Assembly (NCBI GenBank): GCA_030248065.1
Contig: JASAMV010004134.1
Span: forward strand, 1-64,000
Length of the DNA: 64,000 nt
Direction: 5' to 3'
Source: Rhynchonema sp. JSB1_4
Taxonomy: Eukaryota; Nematoda; Chromadorea; Monhysterida; Xyalidae
This document shows, in pieces, positions 25,057 through 34,174 of the stretch. Position numbers and translations under genes: made by a program. Position 1 is the first letter of the stretch. Each line of letters begins with the position of its first letter. The notes under the pieces were generated by a model that searched no databases, was not told where the DNA came from, and saw nothing but the letters and a program-made list of their open reading frames with translations.

Positions 25057-25817
25057 TCACCGACTGGTCAACATGTCCATCCTATTCTGATTGACGCATT
25101 CTTCGAACTGTTTCACGTGTCCGGCACACAACAACGACTGGCGTGCATTCTCCGTGTAACATTTGATCACTTGTTGTTCCTGTGCGGCACACGCCGAGTT
25201 GTACTGCGCTGGCGCCACCTGACTGGAGACCTGTTTCGATTTTTCATCCAACTTTTCAGCCATTAATTTCTGCAAAGCGCGTTCACGCTCTTGTAGATCC
25301 GACATGAGTTGACTGTTGTAGGTGCTGTCTTCGGTGCTTGGCGATGAATTGAGCTCGCTAGATGATGTGGACTGAAAACAGAAATACCGTCCTAGTTTCA
25401 TTCGACCTGCGTGCGTATCAATGCCAACCTTTGTTGAGCTGTCAGACGAATGCGGCAGGTCAAGTTTGTTGGTTTGTTTCTCAAGTTCGTAGGCTAATTG
25501 CGCTCGTTCGTCATCGGATGGGGCACTGGAAGTGAAACCCGAAATGCAGTAGATTGCTCTTCTGCAGTGCTGGCGAATTCGGCACATTTTGGCAAAAATT
25601 TCCACAGGACATCCACATCCAAGAACAAGTGAACAAACCCTCTCCCTCTCTCCGTTTTCGCTGTCCCATCATTTTTCTCATCCACATTTTCTTTTGAACT
25701 CGTCGTCGAGCCAGTCAAACGTCGAACGACGTCTTCCGACACCACGACCGTGTTGAATGCCTCGTTGTCCGCCTCTCGTTTGCGTCTGTCCGCTTCAACA
25801 CTTTGTTCGGCGCCCAT
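25057..25817 (-). CDS. chchd3: CHCHD3/MIC19, MICOS complex subunit, complete
   Basis: MIC19 is a peripheral inner-membrane protein facing the intermembrane space that helps form mitochondrial crista junctions with MIC60. Exons 25639-25817, 25429-25525 and 25057-25371 total 591 nt, 196 aa. The N-terminus starts MGAE, with Gly2 suited to myristoylation as in the family, followed by VVVSEDVVRRL, similar to the family's ...VRLSENVIDRM segment. The middle is charged and helical (about residues 93-150). The C-terminus carries the CHCH twin: CAAQEQQVIKC and CAGHVKQFEEC, both C-x9-C, with CYTEN between. This twin is the substrate for oxidative folding by MIA40. One intron is only 57 nt and has a GTTGGC donor. 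Confidence 0.93.
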
Positions 25818-25947
25818 GCTGATTTGTGATTGTGACTGGGTGATGACAAGACAAATTTTGTGCAGTGACTGACTAGACAATACCACTTTTTAGACCCAAT
25901 ACCAGTCAGTGCAGTTCCTGCGGGTGGAGGGGCCCCCTCGGGTACGC

Positions 25948-26740
25948 CAGTGATGTGGTTGGGGGGGGGTATGGGGGGGTATTACCCCCCCCCCACTGCT
26001 AGGTAGCTTTCTTGCTCCGAAACCCATACCCCCCCCAAACTGGCTAGCTAGCTTTCTTGCTCCGGTCATCAAGTAAGAAAAGTGTTGATTTTAGTGCCAA
26101 AATGACCATTTTATGGGCCAAAATGGTCAAATTCGTTCAAATTTTCTCACACGTGCACAAAAATACGCATTTTAAGGCTTATTTTAGCATAATTTCGACC
26201 AAATTTTATACCCCTGTTTTTGACTTCTGGACCAATACCCCCCCCCCAGTGTAGTTCCTGGGGGGGCGGGGGGATCCCCCCCCCCTCGGGTACGCTATCT
26301 CCCCCTCGGGTGGTACACTATCCCCCTATCTCCCCCTCCGGGTACACTATCTCCCCCAATTTTCGCCTAAAATGGCCATTTTTAGGCCTAAAATGGGCAT
26401 TTTTAGGCCTAAAATGTGTGATTTTCAGGCCAATGTTCTCAAAAGTCGCCAAAATACCCTTTTTATGAAGAATTTTTTCCAAAAAGGGGCAAAAATAGGT
26501 CAAATTTTCTCCCTCAAAAAGTGACTTTTTCCCGAATTTGGGTCTTCCCCCCCCCCTTCCCCCCCCTCGGGGGTACACTATCTCCCCCTCCGAAAAAAAC
26601 GGAGGGTCCGCTATCTCCCCCTCCGGACCAGGAACTACACTGACCCCCCCCAAATCGGGGTACCCGGCTAGCTAGCTAGCTTTCTTGTGCCGGACCCCTC
26701 CAGCTAGCTAGCTTTCTTGCTCGGACCAACTACATCACTG
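25948..26740. mobile_element. hAT-like element, middle layer, 8-bp TSD GGGTACGC
   Basis: The ends are CAGTGATGTGGTTGG and the inverted CCAACTACATCACTG. Exact 8-bp duplications GGGTACGC occur at 25940-25947 and 26741-26748. Repeated GCTAGCTAGCTTTCTTG blocks lie on both sides of its own insert. It carries no transposase and contains another element at 26247-26642. Confidence 0.85.
26247..26642. mobile_element. hAT-like MITE, inner layer
   Basis: The TIR is CAGTGTAGTTCCTGG on the left and its inverse on the right. It is nearly the same as the copy at 30339-30726. The flanks are C-rich, so the 8-bp duplication (approximately ACCCCCCC) cannot be read cleanly. Confidence 0.8.
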
Positions 26741-27094
26741 GGGTACGCTATCTCCCCCTTAGGTGGTACACTATCGCCCTATCGCCCTCTCCTCCGGGTA
26801 CACTATCTCCCCCAATTTTCGCCTGAAACAGGCATTTCTAGGCCTAAAATGGGCACTTTAGGCCTAAAATGTGTGACTTTTAGGTCAATGTTCTCAAAAG
26901 TCGCCAAAATACCCTTTTTGTGAACAATTTTTTTCAAAAAGGGGCAAAAGTAGGTCAAATTTTCTGCCTCAAAAAGTGACGTTTCCTGAATTTGGGCCTT
27001 CCCGCTTCGGGGGTACACTATCTCCCCCTACCCCTCCGAAGAAAATGAGGGGTCCACTATCTCCCCCTCCGGAGCAGGAACTACACTGATACCT

Positions 27095-27430
27095 GGGGGC
27101 CCCTCGGGTACGCCTGTTCCGCCTCCATGGTACACCTGCCCTGCCTCCTGTTCCCCCTCCGGGTACGTCTTCTCCCCCCCCCCATTTTTTGGTTAAAATA
27201 GGCAAATTTAGGCCTAAAATAGGCATTTTAGGCATAAAATGCGTGATTTTTAGGTCAATGTTGTCATAAATCGCCAAAATAGCCTTTTCATTGAGAATTT
27301 TTCGAAAAAGGGGCAAAAACGGGTAAAATTTTCGACCTCAAAAAATGACTTTTTTCCAAATTTGGGTCTCCCCCCACGTGGGTACGTCTATTCCCCCTCC
27401 GAAAAAGGGGGTACCGCCTGTTCCAGATTT
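27095..27430. repeat. Diverged fourth copy of the TAGGCCTAAAATG element
   Basis: It shares the block order of the hAT-like MITE, including GGGTACG, TAGGCCTAAAATAGGCAT, a GTCATAAATCGCCAAAAT core and a closing CTCCGAAAAAGGGGG. It is clearly more diverged and lacks recognisable terminal repeats. Confidence 0.6.
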
Positions 27431-27479
27431 TTTACGTATTTGTGCTAAAAAAAACACCGATTTTGAACCAATGAGTCAG

Positions 27480-27860
27480 AAATACCGACCGGGCCGCGCC
27501 ACCCCGATTCAGAGGTCGCAATCCGGCCGGGCCGCGATTTTGGGCTTTTGGCTCGGGCCGGGCCGGAGATTTGGAGAGTCGGGCCGCGCCCCCCGGCCCG
27601 AAGCTTCTGAAGTGACTTATTTCACTGAAAAAGTAGGGATTTTTTGTCAAAAATACTAAAATTTCAGACGGATTCGGCAAGTAAGTGATCAGTATTGTCT
27701 ATCTGACGACTTTTTCATGGAAAACAATGAATTTTCAACCAAAAAATAGGTTCAAAAAAATCGCAAAAATCAATTGGGTTAAAATCTGAGCCAAAAATTC
27801 GGGCCGGGCCGGGCCGGAGATTTGGGGGCTCGGGCCGGGCCGGGCCGGCCAAACCCGAGC
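27480..27860. repeat. GGGCCGGGCCGG subterminal-type repeats
   Basis: Two GC-rich blocks (about 27488-27600 and 27800-27862) share CGGGCCGGGCCGGAGATTTG and related repeats around an AT-rich core. This resembles the repeated subterminal motifs of nonautonomous hAT elements, but no ends or target duplication were found. Confidence 0.55.
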
Positions 27861-28236
27861 CAGAGATAGTAAGGAAAAAATGAAACAAATATTTCATTTT
27901 TTCCGAGGAAAAAAATGGCAATCAAAAAAAGGAAACAAAAAAAAATAAAAAAAATGGTGATCGAGGAAAAAAGAAAAAAACGAGCATTTATGGTGCTCAC
28001 TCGGTAAAAACGTTGTCACAGACCCTGCAAAGGCGCCCGATCGCCAAAAATCGCAACGGAGTATTTTCAAGGGCGCTAATTTTCACTAATTGTCGGCAAT
28101 GTCGCACAACGGTGGTGGGAGGCGACCGTCAAAGGCATCCAGTAATTTCACCATTGTGCCAAAAAGTGGTCAACAAAAGCGAGACCAGCGCAAATGTGTG
28201 AATTGTGCACAAGCTTATTGTTCATAATATTACTAC

Positions 28237-28694
28237 TATACTGTCATAAAGAACCGTTCTTTATTTTTCGTGGGAAAAAAACGGTTTTTTTCCGAAAAAA
28301 ACCGTTTTTTTCCAAATACTTTTCCAGTACTTAAGAACGTAATTTCGAAAAATATAACAATTTCAGTGCAAAATTTGTTCGAAGTGACGAGAGTGCTCTT
28401 GAAGAGTGTTGAAGTCAGTCGAAAACACTTAGTTTACACGCTTTTTGGCCCATTTTGGGCCGGTTAATTTTTGTGCTCGAGCCAATTTTTCACTGAAATC
28501 GAAAAACTCATCAGTTTTGCATTACAATTTTTTGGAAAAATTGGAATAAAGTACCGATATTTTTCCGATCAAAAACCGAAAAGGTACCCACGGAAAAATA
28601 AACGGAAAAGTATTCGGGTCTCGGAAAAAAAACGGTTTTTTTTCGGTTTTTTTTTCCGGAAAAAAAACCGGTTTTTTTTCCGCCTGCCAGTATA
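28237..28694. mobile_element. Foldback element with 8-bp duplication ATTACTAC
   Basis: The ends are TATACTGTCA and the inverted TGCCAGTATA. Identical ATTACTAC octamers lie at 28229-28236 and 28695-28702. The arms carry repeated runs of the AAAAAACGGTTTTTTTCC type. No coding sequence. The 8-bp duplication suits hAT, but the ends are not the usual CAG type if cut as given. Confidence 0.75.
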
Positions 28695-28701
28695 ATTACT
28701 A

Positions 28702-28896
28702 CCGTATTGTCGGAAATAGAACCCCCCAAAATTGACTCCTCCCCAAATAGAATCCCCCTAAAATCAGAAGAACCCAAAAATCAAGAAGAAAAAATTACAC
28801 CGGATTTGGAACCCTCTCGGCAAATGGTGAAAACAATTTTTTGAAAATGATCGAGTGAAAAAATAGAACCCCCGTATTCTATTTCCGACAATACGG
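28702..28896. repeat. TA-flanked MITE, CCGTATTGTCGG family
   Basis: A 195-bp element with inverted ends CCGTATTGTCGGAAATAGAA and TCTATTTCCGACAATACGG, flanked by TA on both sides. The interior has CCCCC-bordered segments shared with the copy at 31258-31426. Confidence 0.75.
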
Positions 28897-28898
28897 TA

Positions 28899-29192
28899 AA
28901 GGCAGTCTGCGGGAGGTTGTCACTCAACCCCCGAATACCGTAACCCACCGTAATTTTGATCTGCAAAGATCGTGTCGAGACCATTTTGTTTTTTATCTAT
29001 GTTTTGCGTGTTAGCGCCAACATCAACCAGCATTTCGAAGTTTTGGTGATCGCGCGCATGATGACAATTTCCAGCTTGCTGCCGCTAATACACGTGTCGA
29101 TAAGCAGCGATCAGCATGGGTCTCGCAACGATCTCGCTTGCGCTGGGTTACGGTATTCGGGGGCTGAGTGACAACCTCCCGTAGACTGCCTT
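28899..29192. repeat. TA-flanked foldback MITE, AAGGCAGTCT family
   Basis: The arms of about 50 bp read AAGGCAGTCTGCGGGAGG on the left and the inverted CCTCCCGTAGACTGCCTT on the right. They continue inward through ATACCGTAACCCA. TA flanks both ends, and the left TA is the same dinucleotide that closes the previous MITE. Confidence 0.75.
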
Positions 29193-29264
29193 TATATAAA
29201 AGTCTTTTACTGCAGATTTATACCCAAAAAACACCCAATTATGGCCACAAAAACCCACACACAA

Positions 29265-29745
29265 AGTCATTTTAGGGTATTTTTGGGACAATTTTTAGAA
29301 ATTTTGGGCAGTGAAAAAATACAACCCCCCAAAAATAGAGCCCCCCAAAATTGGGTCAGTGAAAAAAAACAAGACCCCCTTGTATTTTAGGGAATACGGT
29401 AACTGAAACTGAATCAATCAAACTCAATCACGTCGCACTCTGTCTCTCTCTGCTACAATGCCGTCTTTCGAGGTTGACTATCCTCAAAATATATTATTTC
29501 CAAATGTTCACAACCGAACTGTCTTGTTTTCAGCTCAATGGCTCGGCAGTCGGCAGAATGTCACCGTGTCGACAAAATGTTCAGAAAATGTTGTTTTTCT
29601 TACCGTAAAACCTAAAATACAAGGGGGGCTGTATTTTTTCACTGACCCCTTTTAGGGGGGCTGTATTTTTGGGGGGCTCTATTTTTGGGGTGGGGGGCTG
29701 TGCCCAAAATCTCAAAAAATGTTCCAAAAATTACCCCTAAAATGG
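29265..29745. repeat. Pair of inverted CCCCCCAAAAATAGAG MITE fragments
   Basis: The segment 29265-29402 and the segment 29601-29745 are inverted relatives. They face each other with their ATACGGTA/TTACCGTA ends inward across a 200-bp unique spacer. A further fragment lies at 30785-30898. Confidence 0.6.
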
Positions 29746-29780
29746 AGTTCTGTCAGGGTGTTACTGGTCATTATTGAGTG

Positions 29781-30248
29781 CAGTGTAGTACTTGGTCAGG
29801 GTGTTGACGATAGATAGATTGGGACCCGAAATGTGTTGACCATAGATAGATGACCCAAGGGGGGTCGACCCAAACTTGTTGACGATAGATAGATGGTGGG
29901 GGGGGGGGGTCGCCAAAAATCAAGGTATAGTATAGTGTACTAAGTTGAAGTTGGTAATAATGTGTAAATATTAATGAAAATGTACTAAGATGTACTAAAT
30001 CCGCGCGTAGCGCGCGATTTTTGCCTATTTGGGACAAAACATACCGATTTTGAGCCATTTTGAGGCAAAAATACCCATTTTGGGGTCGAAATGTGTTGAC
30101 GATAGATAGATTGTTCCCAGAATTTGTTGACGATAGATAGATTTGCCCATAAGTGTTGACGATAGATAGATGAAATCAAAAAGTGTTGACGATAGATAGA
30201 TGAATTTGGGGGGACCCCCCCACCCCCCCCCCCCCAAGTACTACCCTG
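29781..30248. mobile_element. hAT-like element with 7 GTTGACGATAGATAGAT repeats
   Basis: The ends are CAGTGTAGTACTTGG and the inverted CCAAGTACTACCCTG, with exact 8-bp duplications ATTGAGTG at 29773-29780 and 30249-30256. The 17-mer GTTGACGATAGATAGAT occurs at 29803, 29835 (one change), 29878, 30095, 30126, 30155 and 30185, spaced about 30 bp in each cluster. No coding sequence. Confidence 0.88.
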
Positions 30249-30338
30249 ATTGAGTGTTTTTAGGTGCCGATCTTCCATAAAAGGCTTTACGTAATCATAT
30301 ACTCAACGTCAACCACAAACGTTGTACACAAGGTGTCT

Positions 30339-30726
30339 CAGTGTAGTTCCTGGGGGGAGGGGGGCCCCCCTCGGGTACACTATCTCCCCCTCAGGTGGTA
30401 CACTATCCCCCTATCTCCCCCTCCGGGCACACTATCTCCCCCAATTTTTGCCTAAAATAGGCATTTTTAGGCCTAAAATGGGCATTTTTAGGCAAAAAAT
30501 GACTGATTTTGAGGTCAATGTTCTCAAAAGTCGCCAAAATACCCTTTTTCTGAAGAATTTTTTCCAAAAAGGGGCAAAAATAGGTCAAATTTTCTACCTC
30601 AAAAAGTGACTTTTCCCTGAATTTGGGTCTCCCCCCCCCTTCCCCCCCCCTCGGGGGTACACTATCTCCCCCTCCGAAAAAAACGGAGGGTCCGCTATCT
30701 CCCCCTCCGGACCAGGAACTACACTG
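30339..30726. mobile_element. hAT-like MITE, solo copy, 8-bp TSD AGGTGTCT
   Basis: It has the same 15-bp TIR and interior as the copy at 26247-26642. It is flanked by perfect AGGTGTCT duplications at 30331-30338 and 30727-30734. This copy defines the element boundaries for the nested stack upstream. Confidence 0.9.
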
Positions 30727-31103
30727 AGGTGTCTTATACAAGAACTTGACTTTACGACCCCACACGTGGGGAATTCCAAGTTGGGGAGGGGGCTGTATTT
30801 TTGGGGGGCTCTATTTTTTCACTGACCCCTTTTAGGGGGGGCTGTATTTTTTTGGGGGGCTCTATTTTTGGGGGGCTCTATTTTAGGGCATACGGTAGAT
30901 GCCATTACGATATAATTTCGGGAAAAAAATGGTCGGAAAAAGAAGGAAATATTTCCTTTTTTCCAATTCGGAAAGAAAATGAGGGAAAAATTTTTTTTCC
31001 TAACTCTGATTGCGACCTCTGCCCTGCCCCCATTAAGATTGACTAATTTTACGGAAATCCACCCGTTTTGTGTGTGCTTAAGCATAGTCCCATACTTAAG
31101 GTT

Positions 31104-31170
31104 TAGGCTTCTATTTCAGGCTTAGGCTTAGGCTTAGGCTTGCGGTTAGGCTTAGGCTTAGGCTTAGGCA
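31104..31170. repeat. Interstitial telomeric repeat, (TTAGGC)n
   Basis: Runs of three and four TTAGGC units are separated by a short interruption (TTGCGG), with degenerate units on the left. TTAGGC is the canonical nematode telomere repeat. Confidence 0.85.
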
Positions 31171-31257
31171 CCCGCCTGAATCAAATAAAACACACAGCCA
31201 CGGCGAAAAACGGCTGTATCTTTCATGGACGCGTGCTCGGTCGGGTGGATTTCCGTA

Positions 31258-31426
31258 TACCGTAAAAACCTAAATAGAGCCCCCCCCGGAATAGAGCCCC
31301 CCTCGGAATATCGATCGAAAATAACACCGGATTTGGAACGCTCTCGGTGAGAAACGAAAATAATTTTTTGAAAATGGGGTCAGTGAATTAATAGAGCCCC
31401 CCCCTTGTATTTAGGTTTTTACGGTA
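31258..31426. repeat. TA-flanked MITE, CCGTAAAAACCTAAATAG type
   Basis: The inverted ends are TACCGTAAAAACCTAAATAG and TATTTAGGTTTTTACGGTA. The interior includes ATAGAGCCCCCC blocks and a segment (about 31320-31370) also present in the MITE at 28702-28896. Confidence 0.75.
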
Positions 31427-31559
31427 ATTAGTCGCTCGTCCCCCATTTTGACTTCTGGTCCGTCCGTGTCGGAGCCAGAATTTGCGAAGAGAATGAAACT
31501 TCCGGTAAAAGTCCGACCGCAGCCTTGTTAACTCAGGGCATGTTGCTGGTCACTGTGGT

Positions 31560-32650
31560 GAGCCAGGAAGACTGATTGGTTGATGGAAGACTGATTACCA
31601 TTGTAATCAGTACACCCTGCAGAGGCTCTGGGGGGAAGACTGATTACAAATTAAACGAAGCCATAATCAGCCTTCCCCCCAAGGCCCAATCTCAGGAAGG
31701 CTGATTACGCATGCTGTAGCATGCATATAATCAGCCTTCCTGGGTTGGGCAGCTGGGGGGAAGACTGATTACGCTGACTGAATTACGCGGAACGGGCGTA
31801 TGGCCGGTGTGGCTTGAAGCACGAGCTGGTGTTGGGGTCTGGTCCCAATTGAATGCAGCAGTAAATAGCAGTTGGGCACTAATGTTTCACGTCATTGACT
31901 ATCTCAAGTTTGTAGTGTCTGTGATGTTTCACTTGACTTGGCTACAGCTTAGGCTTAGGCTCCGTCCAGCCTGAGTCAAATGAAACATCTCAGGCCTGCA
32001 AAACAGCGAGGCAATCACTGACGTGAAACATTACGCGCTGTCGTTCCAACTCCAAAACAGTTGCATCCGGACCAGATCACTGGGAACGAACTGTCCCACA
32101 ACCGATTCGGGTTTATCCGTTTTATTTTTCAATCTGTAATCAGTCTTCCCCCCAGCGCAGCTGAGTCGGGTTTATCAGGTTTATCAGCTTTATCCGTTTT
32201 ATTTATAATCAGTCTTCCCGGCACGGACTGGGTTAGGGTTACTATTGTAATCAGTGCACCCTGCAGAGGCTCTGGGGGGAAGACTGATTATGGATTTGAA
32301 AATAAAACGGATTAAACGGAATCCGCATAAACAGCCTTCCCCCCAGGGCCGTTTCCCGGGAAGACTGATTACGAGTGCTATGGATGCCACGCATGTATTC
32401 ATCCTAAGCCCAAGCCTAAGTTTAAGCCTGAGTCAAGGCCCAAGCCTAAATTTGTGCGCAAACGTGAGCCTAAGCCTGAGCCTAAGACTGAACTCAAGCC
32501 TAAGCCCAAGGCTTGGTTCATTTCTAAGTTACAGCTGGATTCCGTTTAATCCGTTTTATTTTCCAGTCCATAATCAGTCTTCCCTCAGCACGCATAAATC
32601 CGTTTAATCCGGAAAATCCGTTTAATCCGTTTTATTTATAATCAGTCTTC
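31560..32650. repeat. Island of inverted and direct GGGAAGACTGATTA repeats
   Basis: The motif GGAAGACTGATTAC and its inverse GTAATCAGTCTTCC recur about ten times, often as small hairpins. A longer segment (near 31600-31645 and 32245-32290), with CCCTGCAGAGGCTCTGGGGG, occurs as a direct repeat. ATCCGTTTTATTT-like units and degenerate GCCTAA repeats (32402-32510) are mixed in. Two motifs of the GAAACATC type also occur (31925, 31982). Confidence 0.75.
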
Positions 32651-34174
32651 CCGGCACGAGCGGTTAACCTGAGCCAGCATGCACATGCACTGCACACCTT
32701 CATGCACTCTGTACTACCTGGTGCTTAGGACTTGATTGATTGATTGACACTGACTGAGCCACATCTACTCTCTCTAGCCCTTTGTGTTCTTCGTATTACC
32801 TGCGCTCACAGAATTGATCCAAGGAAGGGCGGATCGTGATTTTCGTGTGTGTCCCCGATTGTGCCACACCGGTGCGTGTCTGCTGGTCTGGAGCCTAACT
32901 TTGCGTCGAACCCGCTCTGATGTTTAGGCAGCGGGAACATCAGACGCCGCAGGAATTAAGCAACGTCCACCAAAATGTTCTTCTGAGACGTCTCAAACGC
33001 TTAGGGATAGCAAGATTACAAAAACGCTGGGGCCCTCAAAGAACGTGTGGTGTCACTTCAGTCAGCGTCGTCAAACGTCAAAAACTTCACGCGGTCCTCG
33101 TGCCGTTCCGGAACCGGAATGAAACCCCTGAAGCGAACACTGAACTGGAACTGTACATAGCTGAGGATCACAGACCGCCCTGTTTCTGAACTGGGTACGT
33201 TATAAAGAGAATGTCGTGTCAACCGTCCCGTCGCGTTCCGTTTCTTTTCATTGTGTGGTGAAGGAACTTGGTGGCTTAGTGGACCACACCAGGTGTTCTG
33301 ATCCGACTACAGTCCTGAAACCGAAAGTTGGTTCCAAATAGTCGTTGGCATAGTCCCCAATCAGTTCTTCTCAGGCTCAGGCTAGATTACTGAACAGGTT
33401 AAAGTTGGTCACAATGAATGATGTTGTTCAACTTCTCACAGCAGGCAGACGTCCCGAATCGCTCATGTTCTCTGTGGTTAAGTAGGTATGTAAGTTCTAG
33501 GCAACGTTAGTCACCTTTCAATTACACCCAACACCCTCAATTTAATACTTCACAAGCAAAGTTGATGAAAGTTGTTGTGTGAAAATCTCACAATATTGCA
33601 AACTTGCGATGGACATCTAGTATGTCACGAAATATGACCCAAATATTACCTATGTCAGTTCTAATATGCGATGGTGATGAAGCATCCGAGCGGTTACGGT
33701 ATCGTGTGACAAATGTCGCCAATTTCCTGATCAACTTGAAACTGCAAGGATAACATACCGCAAAAGCAAATGAAGACGTTACACGAAGCAAAACATCAAT
33801 GTGTCGCACGTCACGGTCAAGCGACTGTATTCTACGTAAACATTTGAAGGTGGCAGTCGTAAATTTGCTCAACTTTTGAATGCCCCCACGAATTTGTTTA
33901 CATTTGAATTACATATCGTTTGTTTATTTGTATGAAAGAAGAAGATTCTCGCTTCGCTTGCAGTGTTTTACAGCGACGCACGTGTGTATAATATTGGAGG
34001 CGAATTATACCCGTTTCTGGTGTCGCTGTTTCACGTTTCTATTTGCTTGTTTAATCGCGGAATTCCTCATTTGTGTACTACTGCAACGTGGTCACACAAG
34101 ATTGGTACCGCGCGTATGGCGACCGATTTGTCTGATAGTGATAACCGCAATTGAAATCACTGGGTGGTTGGTAT
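32651..34174. other. No supported gene
   Basis: Open frames are short and none shows a recognisable domain. An 89-codon plus-strand frame (32920-33189) has protein-like composition but no splice or family support. Confidence 0.5.

Larger units (their letters stand above)
25907..27088. mobile_element. hAT-like element, outer layer of a nested stack
   Basis: The left end CAGTGCAGTTCCTG and the right end CAGGAACTACACTG are inverted. The element is split by an insertion at 25948-26740. Once that and its internal nested copy are removed, the remaining ~390 bp parallels the copies at 26247-26642 and 30339-30726: same order of GGTACACTATCTCC blocks, TAGGCCTAAAATG repeats and a GTTCTCAAAAGTCGCC core. 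Target duplications are blurred (ATACC shared). Confidence 0.7.

Noticed and set aside
28511..28777. Lysine/phenylalanine-rich open frames in the 28-kb region
   Set aside because: They are products of A/T homopolymer runs within transposon arms.
29803..30202. CRISPR-like array of a 17-bp repeat with ~13-bp spacers
   Set aside because: The repeats lie inside an element bounded by TIRs and an 8-bp target duplication in eukaryotic DNA. Spacers are short and uneven; no cas genes are present.
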